Part shown: positions 16,581 through 25,867 of the stretch, piece after piece | How the letters are laid out: each line of letters starts with the position of its first letter | How positions within the stretch are numbered: position 1 is the first letter of the stretch | NCBI GenBank assembly: GCA_041398605.1 | Contig: JAWKUK010000021.1 | Location: forward strand, 1-64,000 | Direction: 5' to 3' | DNA: 64,000 bases | Source: JAWKUK01 sp041398605 | GTDB lineage: Bacteria; Planctomycetota; UBA1135; GCA-002686595 | Notes under the pieces: generated by a model | Told to the model about the DNA's origin: nothing | What the model saw: only the letters and a program-made list of their open reading frames with translations | Database searches by the model: none | Made by a program: the position numbers and the translations under genes

Positions 16581-18109
16581 TGGCCGCTGGGAGCGGGCCG
16601 CGCCGCTGCAGTAGACGGTGGGAGCTCGGGAGAGGCCTCCGAAGAGGGGTCGGCGCGCTGTGCTGCAAGGAGTTCGGTGGGGGTGACGCGGCGCTGAAGA
16701 GCGCCCGTCCCGGCGTCGAGGAGCTCGATGTCGCCCGTGTATCCGCCCATCGCGACGGTCGCGCCGTCGGGGGAAAAGGCGACAGTGAACACGCCGCCCT
16801 CCGTGGGGTGTCGCCAGAGCTCGGCCCCGTCGGACGCTCGATAGGCGCGCGCTTCGCCGCTCCGGCCTGCGCTAGAGCCCGCCGCGACGCGCGCGCCGTC
16901 GGCGCTGATCGCGACGCCGAACACGCGGCCGGGCAGCGCATCGAACGCGCGCAGCAGGTTGAAGTCGTCGCCGATCTTGCGCGCCTTCTCGCGGAACGCG
17001 CGGTAGAGCCGCGGCACGCCATCGGCGCCGCCGATCAACAGCTCGTCGCGCGTCGGGTGGCGTACGACCGCCATCAAGCCGCCTTTCTGGACGCCCGGCG
17101 TGATGCTCGTGATGTCATCGATGAACTGTTGGGTTGAGACCTGCACGAGCTTCATGCTGCGGTCACGGCTCACGGAGACGACGTGCCCGCTGTCGAGCGT
17201 GAACGCCGTCCCGAGCACCCAGTCGTCGTGCGCGCCGTTGAACAGGACCTGAGCGCCGCTCTTGGCGTCGATCGCCCGTACGGCCTTGTCCGCGCCGCCA
17301 AACGCGATGAGGTGACCGTCGGGGGACCAGCTCGCGCCGAAGAGGCAGTCGTAGGTCGCCTGGACTGACACCGTGAGGCGCCGCGCGGCGACGTCCCAGA
17401 CCTGGAGCTCACCGCGCTGCGCGGGCGCGCCGCCGGCGACTGCGAGGTGGGCGCCGTCCGGCGAGAACGCGAGGGACTCGATCCGCTCGGACAGGCCGAC
17501 GAGGCGCGCGACGAGGTGCAGATCGATGCCGTCGAGCAGCAGCGTCTCGTGGTAACCCGAGACCGCGAGGAGCGCGCCATCCGGTGACCATGCGAGGCTC
17601 GTGAGGACCGGCGGCTGCTCGTAGACGGGCGGGTGCTCCGGCGAGACCTCAGGGCCGACGCGCGGCGGCGAATCGTCCTGCGCGCCCGCGGCGATCCAGC
17701 GTCGCAACAAGCTGACCTCTGCGTCGGTCAGCGGCGCGCTGCCCTTCGGCATCGATGGCGGCGCGCCCTCGAAGCCGAGCACCACCTCGAGGAGCGCGCT
17801 GTCATCGGGTCGCCCGGCGTACACGAGCGGTCCGTCGTCCTCGGCGGCAGCGAGCAGTCGGCGGTGCTCCGTCAGCACGTGCCCCCCGAGGGCCCGCGCT
17901 GGCTGGTGGCAACCGGCGCAGCGCGCGGCCAAGAGCGGCCGCACTTCGCGCCAGTAGCTGACGGCGGCGGGCGCTGGGGTGGCGGGCGCTGGGGTGGCGG
18001 GTGTCTCCTCCGCCGGCGGCGGCAGCTGCGCGGCCGCCACGCCGAGTGTGCCCCAGAGCCCGAGAACGAGGCCGCCGAGGATCTCCACGCGCGATGTGAG
18101 CGCCCTCAC
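16577..18109 (-). CDS. WD40 beta-propeller protein with N-terminal cytochrome-c-like domain
   Basis: Predicted 510-residue exported protein. The signal peptide is RVEILGGLVLGLWGTLGVAAAQ, followed by a Pro/Ala linker. A planctomycete cytochrome-c-type domain holds CAGCHQPARALGGH (CxxCH) at residues ~60-75. At least seven WD40-like blades follow (TSLAWSPDGALLAVSG, SLAFSPDGAHLAVAGG, GASWSPDGHLIAFGG, TVAFSPDGATVAMGG). I chose the GTG at 18109 because GTGA overlaps the DUF1501 stop and places the signal peptide at the N-terminus. A longer open frame upstream only shadows the DUF1501 gene. It is the middle gene of a three-gene coupled operon that is typical for Planctomycetota. Confidence 0.85.
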   Translation of the reverse strand: MRALTSRVEILGGLVLGLWGTLGVAAAQLPPPAEETPATPAPATPAPAAVSYWREVRPLLAARCAGCHQPARALGGHVLTEHRRLLAAAEDDGPLVYAGRPDDSALLEVVLGFEGAPPSMPKGSAPLTDAEVSLLRRWIAAGAQDDSPPRVGPEVSPEHPPVYEQPPVLTSLAWSPDGALLAVSGYHETLLLDGIDLHLVARLVGLSERIESLAFSPDGAHLAVAGGAPAQRGELQVWDVAARRLTVSVQATYDCLFGASWSPDGHLIAFGGADKAVRAIDAKSGAQVLFNGAHDDWVLGTAFTLDSGHVVSVSRDRSMKLVQVSTQQFIDDITSITPGVQKGGLMAVVRHPTRDELLIGGADGVPRLYRAFREKARKIGDDFNLLRAFDALPGRVFGVAISADGARVAAGSSAGRSGEARAYRASDGAELWRHPTEGGVFTVAFSPDGATVAMGGYTGDIELLDAGTGALQRRVTPTELLAAQRADPSSEASPELPPSTAAARPAPSGQ

Positions 18110-19563
18110 GCGAAGAGCTCCGTGACGGGGGCGCCCTGCACGAGCTCGCGGGGCTGGTTCAAGTGGTTGTAGACGAGGGTGTCCGGCGCGATCCCGAGCG
18201 CGTGATAGATCGTCGCGAGCAGCTCGGTGGGGTGCACCGCGCCGCTCAGAGGTGCGGAGCCCGTCGCGTCGGACTCGCCGTGGACGTGGCCGCGCTTGAC
18301 CCCCGCGCCGGCGACGACGGCGGTGAAGCAATACGGCCAATGGTCGCGCCCGCCGCCGTCGTTGTCGTTGCCTGAGGTGCTGAGGCCCTTCTTCGGGCTC
18401 CGCCCAAACTCGCCGAGGCACACGACGAGCGTCTCGGCCAGGAGCCCGCGGTCGTCGAGGTCCTCGATCAACGTCGCGAGCCCGGGATCGAGCATCGGCG
18501 CGGCGTCGTCCTTCATGCGCGCCTCCAGGTCCTTGTGGCAATCCCAGGAGTGCCGGTCGGAGTTCGCGACCTTTGGCCAGTTGACCTGCACGATGCGCGT
18601 GCCGGCCTCGATCAGGCGCCGCGCCATGAGGCAGCTCTGGCCGAACGTCGTGCGCCCGTAGCGGTCGCGCAGCGCATCGGGTTCGCGCGACAAGTCGAAC
18701 GCGTCCCGCGCGCGCCCGGAGACGACGAGGCTCATCGCGCGCTCGGTGTAGTCATCGAGCTGATAGCGCTCGACCGCCGCCTCGAGCTCCGGCGCGCCGC
18801 GGTTCACGCGAGCGCGCAGGCGCGCGCGGCGCTCGAGCCGCGGCACGGACAGCTCGCCCCGCAGCGCCAGGTCATCGACCTGGATCCGGTCGAGCTTCCC
18901 GTTGTCGAAGTCATCGCCCGAGGGATAGAGCGTATAGGGATCGAACGCCCGGCCGAGGAAGCCCGCCGTCCCCGCCTTGCCGATGACGTTGCTCTCCTGG
19001 AGCGGCCGCGGCAGCATCACGAACGGCAGCATCGGAGCCTCCGGCGGCCGCAGCCGGACGACGTTCGCGCCGAAGTTCGGGAAGTCCTTGGGCGACGGCG
19101 GCTCGAGCTGCCCCGACGGGCTGACCCGATCGGCCGTGTAGCCCGTCAGCATTTGATAGTGCGCGGCCGTGTGGTTGAAGAGCCCGTTGGGCGTGTAGCT
19201 CATCGAGCGGATCAAGGTCAAGCGATCGGTGACCTGCGCGAGGCGCGGCAAGAGCTCCGTCAGCTCAATCCCAGGCACCTTGCTCGAGATCGTCTTGAAG
19301 ACGCTGCGCACGTCGTCGGGGACGTCCGACTTCGGATCCCAGAGGTCGAGGTGGCTCGGACCGCCTTGCAAGAAGACGAGGATCACGTTCTTGGCGCGGC
19401 CCCAGCCCGGCGCGCCGCCCGCGGGCGCGGGCGAGGTGCCCTCCAAGCGCAACAGGTCCCGGAGGCCGAGCCCCAAGAGCGCGCCGCCGCCGACGCGCAA
19501 GAGCTCACGCCGCGAAGCCCGCGCGCGGCGCGGCGATCCCATGGGGGAGAATGGTCGGGTCAT
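18106..19563 (-). CDS. DUF1501 family protein with Tat signal
   Basis: Predicted 485-residue protein of the sulfatase-like DUF1501 family. The N-terminus has a twin-arginine signal (SRRELLRVGGGALLGLGLR). The core begins VILVFLQGGPSHLDLWDPK, the family's metal-site strand, and continues with RSMSYTPNGLFNHTAAHYQM and the late ETLVVCLGEFGRSPK...GRDHWPYCFTAVVAG block with conserved Asp/His. It is the first gene of the minus-strand operon with the WD40 and PSD1 genes. I prefer ATG 19563 over a TTG two codons upstream. Members of the family are exported and usually encoded with DUF1549/DUF1553 partners; the reaction is unknown. Confidence 0.88.
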   Translation of the reverse strand: MTRPFSPMGSPRRARASRRELLRVGGGALLGLGLRDLLRLEGTSPAPAGGAPGWGRAKNVILVFLQGGPSHLDLWDPKSDVPDDVRSVFKTISSKVPGIELTELLPRLAQVTDRLTLIRSMSYTPNGLFNHTAAHYQMLTGYTADRVSPSGQLEPPSPKDFPNFGANVVRLRPPEAPMLPFVMLPRPLQESNVIGKAGTAGFLGRAFDPYTLYPSGDDFDNGKLDRIQVDDLALRGELSVPRLERRARLRARVNRGAPELEAAVERYQLDDYTERAMSLVVSGRARDAFDLSREPDALRDRYGRTTFGQSCLMARRLIEAGTRIVQVNWPKVANSDRHSWDCHKDLEARMKDDAAPMLDPGLATLIEDLDDRGLLAETLVVCLGEFGRSPKKGLSTSGNDNDGGGRDHWPYCFTAVVAGAGVKRGHVHGESDATGSAPLSGAVHPTELLATIYHALGIAPDTLVYNHLNQPRELVQGAPVTELFA

Positions 19564-19710
19564 GGTCAACGGCAGGGAGAGGCGAGCAGGGAGGCCAGCG
19601 TGGTGACCGGGAGGGCCTTGAGCACTGGGCGAGGGCTACATCCTGTCGCAGGGTACCACCCGGGGTCCGTTCCAACAGCGCGCGCCGTCCGCTCGTATCC
19701 TGTGTCGGTG

Positions 19711-22700
19711 ATGAGACTCGGTCACATGGGAGGGCAGCGCGGGCCAAGCGCGGGCTCCGCGACGGTCGGCCTGGCGGTGAGCGCTCTGCTCTGCGTCCTC
19801 GGGCTCGCACGCGTGGCGTCGGCGAGCCAGGACGCGCCCGCCTCGGCCCTCCCCGGCGAGCCCCACGTCGGGGCCGGCGTGGCCGCGCGGCTCGCACTCG
19901 AGCACGCCTCGGACGACGAGTTTGAGCACGAGTCACTGACGACGGACCTCGCGGGCCGTTTCGGCGCCGCCCTCGGAGCGTTCGTCGACTCCGGCGACAC
20001 GAGCGCGCTCACCGCGTTGCTCGCGCCGGACGCAGCGGTGTTCGGCTTCGATGACGGGGCGGTCGCTGAGGCGCGCGCGGCGCTCGACGCGGCGCCTGGC
20101 CTCGCCGCGCAGATCTGCCACAGCATCTCGTCGCAGGACCTCCCCGGTACGGCGACGGACGGGGTCCGCGCGCCAGCCGATGCTGCAGCTCAATCCACCG
20201 CAGCCCAATTCACCGTAGCCCAATTCACCGCGGCCCTGCGCGCCCTGCCCGGGGTGGGGCCATGGAAGGTCAAGGTGTTGCGCTCCGAGCGCGCGGTCGA
20301 CGACCCAGGCCGCAGCCTCGTCATGACGCTGAAGCTCGCGCCGCGGCCCAGCCTCGATCGGGACGCGACGCGCGCCGGTCTCGCGCGCGTCGAGCTCGAG
20401 TGGACCCGCGCGAGCGCCGAGGGCGCCTTGAGCGAGGGCGAAGCCGACGACGCGGGCGCGCTGTGGCGGATCCGCGTCGCGCGCTTCGAGGAGCTCGACC
20501 TCGTGCGGGCCCCCGTCGGGCTCGAGGACGTCACGGCGCAGGTGCTCGAGTCGTCTCCGGAGGCGCGGGATCAGCTCATTCCGTCGATCCCTTCGCTCGG
20601 GCTCGGGCTGGACGCGACCCTCGGCGTCGGCTTCCTCGGCCACCACGGTCTCGCGGTCGCCGACGTGAACGGTGACGGCATCGACGACCTCTATCTGTGT
20701 CAACCCGGCGGCCTGCCGGACCAGCTCTGGGTGCGGCGCGCCGATGGGACCGCCGTCGAAGTCGCGGCGGCGCTCGGCCTCGACCTGCTCGACACGTCGA
20801 GCAGCGCGCTCTTCGTCGACCTCGACAACGACGGCGACCAGGACCTCGTGCGCTGCACCGCGTCGGAGGTCGTCGTGCACGTCAACCGCGGGGGAGGGAC
20901 GTTCCCCGAGGCCTTCGCGCAAAAGGTCGAGGGCGCGACAAGCCTCGCCGCGGCCGACGTGGACCTCGACGGCCTCGTCGACGTGTTCCTGTGCACGTAC
21001 GGCTCGCCGTACACCGGGGGCGGTCTGCCGTTGCCGTTCCAAGACGCACGCAACGGGACGCAGAACCTCCTGCTGGCCAATCGCACGGCGGCCAAGGACA
21101 AGCTCGCGTTCGAAGACGTGACGGAGGCCGCCGGTCTCGGTGGCAGCGACCAACGCTTCTCGTTCACCGCGAGCTTCGAGGACTTCGACGGGGACGGCGA
21201 CCAGGACCTGTACATCGCCAACGACTTCGGGCGCAACAACCTGTGGCGCAACGAGCGCTTGCCAGACGGCCCCGCGCGAGCCGGAGCCGCCGCCAACGCC
21301 CCGTTCCGCTTCGTCGACGTGGCGCCGGAGCTCGGCGTCGAAGACCTCGCGTCGGGCATGGGGGTCACGTGGGCCGACTTCGACCTCGATGGCCGCAGCG
21401 ACCTCTACGTCTCGAACATGTTCTCGTCCGCGGGCAACCGGATCGCGTTCGATGCGCGGTTTCAGCCCGATGCGAGCCCCGAGGCGCGCGGCGAGTACCG
21501 CCGCCATGCGGCCGGCAACAGCATGTTCCTCGCGCGGGACGGGGGCTTCACGTACACCGGCGAGGCGGCCCTCGGCCTGTGGGCGTGGGGGGGCCTCGCG
21601 TTCGAGCTCGACGGAGACGGTTGGCCCGACCTCTACGTGCCGAACGGCTTCGTGACGGGGACCAATCCTGACGACTTGTGAAGCTTCTTTTGGCGGCAGG
21701 TCGTGTCGCGTTCACCGTCGGAAGCCGCGGAGGTCGCAGCAGAGGACCCCTACGCGGCGGGTTGGAGCGCCGTCATCAGGCTCGCGCGCCGCGGCGATTC
21801 GTGGAGCGGCAATGAGCGCAACACGTGCTTCTTGAACCTCGGCCGCAGCCAGGCCGCCGGGACCGCGCCGCGCTTTGTCGATGTCGCCGGCGCGGTCGGG
21901 GCGGACTTCGCGGATGACGGCCGCGCGGCCGCGCGGATCGACCTCGACTTCGATGGCGACGAAGACTTGGTGGTGAGCGCGCGCACGAGCCCGCGTTTGC
22001 GCCTCCTGCGCAACCGCGTCGCCGACGGCGCCAAGCACGTCGCGTTCGACGTCGTCGGCACGCGCAGCAACCGCGATGGGATCGGGGCGCGTGTCTCTGT
22101 GACGCCCGTCTCGGACGCCGATCCGGGCGCGTCGGTGACCCCCCTCGGGCCGACGCAGCACAAGACGCGCCGCGCAGGTGAGGGGTACCTGGCCCAGTCG
22201 AGCGCCACGCAGCGCTTCGGCGTCGGCGCCGCGCGCGCCGTACGGGTCAGCGTGCGTTGGCCGGGCGCGGCGGCGGACGAGGACTTCGGCGTCGTCGCGG
22301 TCGCGCGTCGCTATCGCCTCGTGGAGGGGCGCGGCCGCGCGAGCGAGGTCGCGGCGCCCAGCGCCGTACAGCTCGCGGCCGGCGGCCTCGCGCCCGAGCC
22401 GCCGCCAAGCGAAGCGCGCCGCATCGTGCTGAGCGCCCCGCACGCGATCCCGAGCCTCGACGTGCTGGATGAGGCCGGGCGCGCTGGGCGCCTCTTCGGC
22501 GCCACGTCAGAGGGCCCCCGCGGCACCGGGCGCGCGGCGCTCGCGCTCGTTTGGGCGAGCTGGTGCGCGCCGTGCCTCGCCGAGCTCCAAGGCGTTCGAG
22601 GCAGCGCGCGGCGCGCTCGCACGCGAAGGGCTCGACGTGTTCCTCGTCGGCGTCGAGGGCGAGGGCGAACAAGCCGCCGCGCAGGCGGCCTGGCGCGGGT

Positions 22701-23574
22701 GGGCTGGGGCGGACCGGCGTTCCGCGCGAGCCCCGAGGCGCTCGAGGTCCTCGACGCGGTCCTCGAGGACGTCCGCTTCCGCCCGACGCGTATGCCGCTG
22801 CCCACTGCGTTCCTCTTCGACCCGACCGGCGCGCTCGCCGTCGTGCACGTCGGCGGTGTCACGCCCGACGCCGTGCGCCTCGACCTGCCGTTGCTTGTCG
22901 CGCCGATCGAGCGCCGCGCGGACCTCGCGACGCCCTACCAAGGGCGGTGGCGCGTGCGCCCCGACGCGGGCGCGGACAGCCGGCGCTTGGCGCCCGAGTC
23001 GCTCATGACGCGGCTCGCGGCCCGCGGGCTCAACGGCCCTGTGCGCGAGCTCGAGCTCGCGCGCGCCGTGACCCAGCACGCGGGCTCGACCCAGTCGCGC
23101 CTGACGATCGCCAAGGCCCGCGTGCAGCAGGGCACGCCGGAGTCGCTCGCGCAGGCGCTGACGCTGTACGACGCTGTCCTGAGCGAGGAGCCGCGCTCGC
23201 CCGACGCGTTGATGGGCCGCGCCTTCGCGCTGAGCGGGCTCGGGCGCATGGACGACGCGATCGAGGCCTGGCGGGCGGTCATCGCGGAGCAGCCCACGAG
23301 CCCCGAAGCCCACGCGTCCCTGGGGATCGCCCTCGCGGCCAATGGAGACGCGGCAGGCGCAAGGGCTGAGATCGTCGCCTTGCGCAAGCTCGGTGGGCCG
23401 CGCGCGGAGGCCTTCGCGGCGCGGTTGGAGCAATTGGTTGGAAATGCCGACGGCAATTCCCCCAAAGAGCACAAAGAGCACAAAGAGGAGGGCGAGCCCG
23501 CCCCGGCCGCCGGGCCTCCTGCAGGGCCTCCTGCAGGGCCACCTTCAGGGCCCGGCAGCGCCCCCCAGCGCTGA
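19711..23574 (+). CDS. CRTAC / ASPIC-UnbV / thioredoxin / TPR protein, candidate selenoprotein (in-frame UGA at 21679)
   Basis: If UGA 21679-21681 is read through, this is one ~1287-residue exported protein. Signal peptide: VGLAVSALLCVLGLARVASA. Residues ~290-655 hold FG-GAP/VCBS calcium-binding blades (ADVNGDGIDDLYL, VDLDNDGDQDLV, ADVDLDGLVDVFL, EDFDGDGDQDLYIAND, ADFDLDGRSDLYVSNM). The UGA is codon 657, between VTGTNPDDL and SFFWRQVVSRSP, inside a conserved stretch of CRTAC proteins; family similarity continues in the same frame on both sides. An ASPIC/UnbV domain follows (SNRDGIGARVSV...LAQSSATQRFGVGAARAVRVSVRWP), then thioredoxin (WASWCAPC) and TPR repeats. A bacterial-SECIS-like hairpin begins right after the UGA. 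Two compensating 1-base indels lie in the thioredoxin part (~22588 and ~22712). The alternative is a nonsense mutation in a decaying gene. Confidence 0.65.
20186..20230 (+). repeat. Three 15-bp tandem repeats inside the CRTAC gene
   Basis: Units of 15 bases (CAGCTCAATCCACCG, CAGCCCAATTCACCG, TAGCCCAATTCACCG) encode repeated A-Q-(S/F)-T-(A/V). They lie in the N-terminal segment before the FG-GAP blades and keep the frame. Confidence 0.75.
21682..21725 (+). promoter_or_regulatory. Candidate bacterial SECIS element after in-frame UGA
   Basis: Directly downstream of UGA 21679-21681. The upper stem is 21693-21698 (GCGGCA) with 21704-21709 (UGUCGC): six pairs including one G-U, closing the 5-base loop GGUCG (21699-21703). 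The loop starts 17 bases after the UGA, and both of its first two bases are G. This fits the published bSECIS rules (apical loop 16-37 bases from the UGA, a G in the first two loop positions). The loop also shares GGUC with the E. coli fdhF SECIS. A lower stem GCUUC (21683-21687) with GAAGC (21721-21725) is possible. Short hairpins are common in GC-rich coding DNA, so this is supportive, not decisive. Confidence 0.55.
21703..23574 (+). CDS. Downstream half of the CRTAC gene as it appears if UGA is a stop (ASPIC/UnbV-thioredoxin-TPR)
   Basis: This frame is the direct continuation of 19711-21681 with seven codons between the UGA and the first possible start, GTG 21703. That GTG lies in the middle of a conserved stretch and inside the hairpin loop, so an independent start is unlikely. 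Domains: a last CRTAC blade (DLDFDGDEDLVVSAR), ASPIC/UnbV, thioredoxin-like WCAPC at ~22564-22575, and TPR repeats (ALTLYDAVLSEEPRSPDALMG, AIEAWRAVIAEQPTSPEAH). From 22588 to ~22712 the frame reads Arg-rich nonsense. The +1 frame there gives KAFEAARGALAREGLDVFLV, the expected thioredoxin helix and strand. An extra C near 22588 and a missing G near 22712 explain this. Confidence 0.6.
   Translation: MSRSPSEAAEVAAEDPYAAGWSAVIRLARRGDSWSGNERNTCFLNLGRSQAAGTAPRFVDVAGAVGADFADDGRAAARIDLDFDGDEDLVVSARTSPRLRLLRNRVADGAKHVAFDVVGTRSNRDGIGARVSVTPVSDADPGASVTPLGPTQHKTRRAGEGYLAQSSATQRFGVGAARAVRVSVRWPGAAADEDFGVVAVARRYRLVEGRGRASEVAAPSAVQLAAGGLAPEPPPSEARRIVLSAPHAIPSLDVLDEAGRAGRLFGATSEGPRGTGRAALALVWASWCAPCLAELQGVRGSARRARTRRARRVPRRRRGRGRTSRRAGGLARVGWGGPAFRASPEALEVLDAVLEDVRFRPTRMPLPTAFLFDPTGALAVVHVGGVTPDAVRLDLPLLVAPIERRADLATPYQGRWRVRPDAGADSRRLAPESLMTRLAARGLNGPVRELELARAVTQHAGSTQSRLTIAKARVQQGTPESLAQALTLYDAVLSEEPRSPDALMGRAFALSGLGRMDDAIEAWRAVIAEQPTSPEAHASLGIALAANGDAAGARAEIVALRKLGGPRAEAFAARLEQLVGNADGNSPKEHKEHKEEGEPAPAAGPPAGPPAGPPSGPGSAPQR
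23512..23547 (+). repeat. Three 12-bp tandem repeats at the 3' end of the CRTAC gene
   Basis: GGGCCTCCTGCA occurs twice exactly, then as GGGCCACCTTCA, encoding a Gly-Pro-Pro-(Ala/Ser) tail. Just upstream a 9-base repeat encodes K-E-H-K-E-H-K-E. The tail is low complexity and probably disordered. Confidence 0.7.
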
Positions 23575-23704
23575 TCCGCTCAGCGCGGACCGTGCCGAGT
23601 CACAGGCGTCCCGGACCACCCAAAGGGGGCCTATGTGACGGGGCTGGATCAGGCGCACAGCGGTTCGCCTGGATCGGCTGCCTTCGAACCCCGATACTCC
23701 CCGC

Positions 23705-25867
23705 GTGACGTCGCAGCTCTCCCCAAACACGTCGGACGGTCTCGCCGCCGGCGGCCCCGCTGCGGGCGCGTTCGCGCGCGGGCTCCGCGAGCTCGCGGTG
23801 CTGCTGCGCGCGTTTGTGCGCGCTGCGCCCCCGGGGCACGGGGTGAGCGGCTCGAGCGACGCCCATCTCGGGGTCGGGGTCGGAGGGCGCGACGCCGCGC
23901 CTCCATGGCGTGACGCGGTCGATCCCCTGGACGACGGTGGGGGCGGCGCCGAAGGAGCCTCCACCGCGGCGCTCGCGCTCGGCCTCGCGCGCCGCGCCCT
24001 CGACCGCCTCGACCGCGACCTCTGCCCGCGGACCGCGGGCGAGCACGAACACCTCGTCGTCGGCATCGTCGGCCCGAACAACGCGGGCAAGTCCGCGCTG
24101 TTCAATGCGCTGGTCGCCAATGGGCGTGTCGGCGCCGGGGCGCTGAGCCCGTCGCGCGCCACCGGCGGCGCGACGCGGCGGCTCGTCGGCGCAGTGCACC
24201 CGGCCCTGCGTCGGCGGCTCGAGCGCGAGCCCACGCTCGCGCGGTTCCCGATGCGCGGCGTCACGCCGACGGCGGAGGGCGTCACCGAGGCGCTCGAGGA
24301 GGCCGAGGTGCCCGAAGAGCTCCTCTTGGTTGAGACGGCGTTGGTCCCCGAGGGGCTGCTGCTCGTGGACACCCCCGACTTCGACAGCGTCCTGCGCACG
24401 AACCGCGAGGTCGCGTCGGCGCTCTTGTGCGTCGCTGACGTCGCCGTCGCGGTCGTGACGCGCCACACGTATCAGAACCGCGACGTCGTCGCGTTCCTGG
24501 GCGAGTGGCTCGCCCATGAGCGCCCGTGGGTGCTCGTCTACAACGAGGCGTTCGACGACGAGGTGACCTTGCGGCACGCCGAGGCGCTCGCAGCGGGCGT
24601 CGGCGCCCCGCCGGTCGCCGTCTTCGCGGCCCCGCATTCGATCGAGGTGGCGCGCGGTGAGGCGCCGCTGACCCCGCGCGGCCTCGCGCGGCTCGGCGAC
24701 AGCGCGCTCGAGCAGGCCGCGGTCGATGGGCGCGCGCTCGGTGACTGGCTGCGTGACCAAGGCGAGGCCACGGCGCTTAAGGCGCGCGCGCTGCGCGCGA
24801 GCGTCGCGCAGCTACACGCGGACCTGACGGACCTCGTCGGCCTCTTGGACGAAGACGGCGCCCGGACGGGGACGGTCCTCGCGCTCGTGGACGAGCGCGC
24901 GCGCTCGCTCGGACGCGATGTGGCGCGCGCCACCATGCCCACCGCCGAGTTCCTCGACGCGTTCCGGCGCGTGCTCGATCGTCGTCCGACCGCGCTGCAG
25001 CAGAAGCTGCGCGGCGGGCTGCGCTGGACGGGGCAGCAGCTCGAGTCAGGCGCGCGCTGGGTCCGGCGCCGTTTGGGGAGCGCCGGCAGCGATGCCCCGC
25101 GGCTCGCGCGCACACGGGCGGCCGCCGAAGGGGCCGCGCTCGCCGCGCACTGGACACAGTTCCACGCCGACGTCGTGCGCTCGCTGCGGCCCGCCCGGGA
25201 GGCGGCCCGGCCCGGCACCCCGGGCGGTGAGCGCGACCTCTTCGATGCCCTCGCGTCCGACCTCGCGGCGCCCGCGAGCGAGGGCCTCGCGCGCGCGACG
25301 GCAGCGGTGAGCTCCGAGCAGCTCGCGCGCGATGGGCAGCAGGAGACGGCGGACGAGCTCGCGGACTTCGGGCGCACATGTGAGCGCTTGATCGAGGCCG
25401 AGCTCGACCGCGGCGGCATCGAGTGGGCCCTGCAGATCGGCGTCGATGCGCTGCACCTCTTGCCCGCGGTCGCGGCGGGGGCGGTCATCCTGCACACGGG
25501 CGGCCTCGGCGCAGACCTCGCGGTCGCAGGCGGCGGCGCGCTCTCCGCGGTGCTCGCCGAACGCCTCAGCCGTCTGCTGGGCAGCGGCGTGGCCCGCGAA
25601 GCGCGCGAGAATTGGGCGTTGCAACGCGGCGGCGCGCTCGCGGCGGTGGCGTGTGACGCGGTGCTCCCTGCGACAGCGCCCCTCCTGCGGCGCCGCAAAG
25701 GGACCGCGCTCAGCCTGGCCCGCGCGCTCGACACGTGGCTGCGCCATGCGCCGCGCACGGCGACGGTGAACCCGCCGCAACACGCTGCTCCTCACGCGGG
25801 CGAACGTGACCCAGAGCCCAATCCCTCCGCCCGAAGCGCTCCCGTTCGCCAGGACCCAGCCGAATGA
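23705..25867 (+). CDS. Dynamin-like / large GTPase, first of a tandem pair
   Basis: Predicted 720-residue GTPase. The G1 P-loop is GPNNAGKS (~122-129), and G3 is DTPDFD in LLLVDTPDFDSVLRTN. The G4 position reads VYNEAFDD instead of the canonical N/TKxD, so guanine specificity is uncertain. Residues ~355-560 are mostly helical (stalk-like), then a hydrophobic segment follows (LHLLPAVAAGAVILHTGGLGADLAVAGGGAL), as in the membrane paddle of bacterial dynamin-like proteins. The N-terminal ~110 residues are low complexity. The start is GTG 23705; no better ATG is in frame before the G domain. Its stop overlaps the ATG of the second GTPase (ATGA), suggesting a heteromeric pair acting on membranes. 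Confidence 0.75.
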   Translation: MTSQLSPNTSDGLAAGGPAAGAFARGLRELAVLLRAFVRAAPPGHGVSGSSDAHLGVGVGGRDAAPPWRDAVDPLDDGGGGAEGASTAALALGLARRALDRLDRDLCPRTAGEHEHLVVGIVGPNNAGKSALFNALVANGRVGAGALSPSRATGGATRRLVGAVHPALRRRLEREPTLARFPMRGVTPTAEGVTEALEEAEVPEELLLVETALVPEGLLLVDTPDFDSVLRTNREVASALLCVADVAVAVVTRHTYQNRDVVAFLGEWLAHERPWVLVYNEAFDDEVTLRHAEALAAGVGAPPVAVFAAPHSIEVARGEAPLTPRGLARLGDSALEQAAVDGRALGDWLRDQGEATALKARALRASVAQLHADLTDLVGLLDEDGARTGTVLALVDERARSLGRDVARATMPTAEFLDAFRRVLDRRPTALQQKLRGGLRWTGQQLESGARWVRRRLGSAGSDAPRLARTRAAAEGAALAAHWTQFHADVVRSLRPAREAARPGTPGGERDLFDALASDLAAPASEGLARATAAVSSEQLARDGQQETADELADFGRTCERLIEAELDRGGIEWALQIGVDALHLLPAVAAGAVILHTGGLGADLAVAGGGALSAVLAERLSRLLGSGVAREARENWALQRGGALAAVACDAVLPATAPLLRRRKGTALSLARALDTWLRHAPRTATVNPPQHAAPHAGERDPEPNPSARSAPVRQDPAE

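Noticed and set aside
21679..21681. Ordinary gene end followed by an independent gene at GTG 21703
   Set aside because: The supposed second gene would start inside a conserved block with no RBS, and the frame and family similarity continue unbroken across the TGA.
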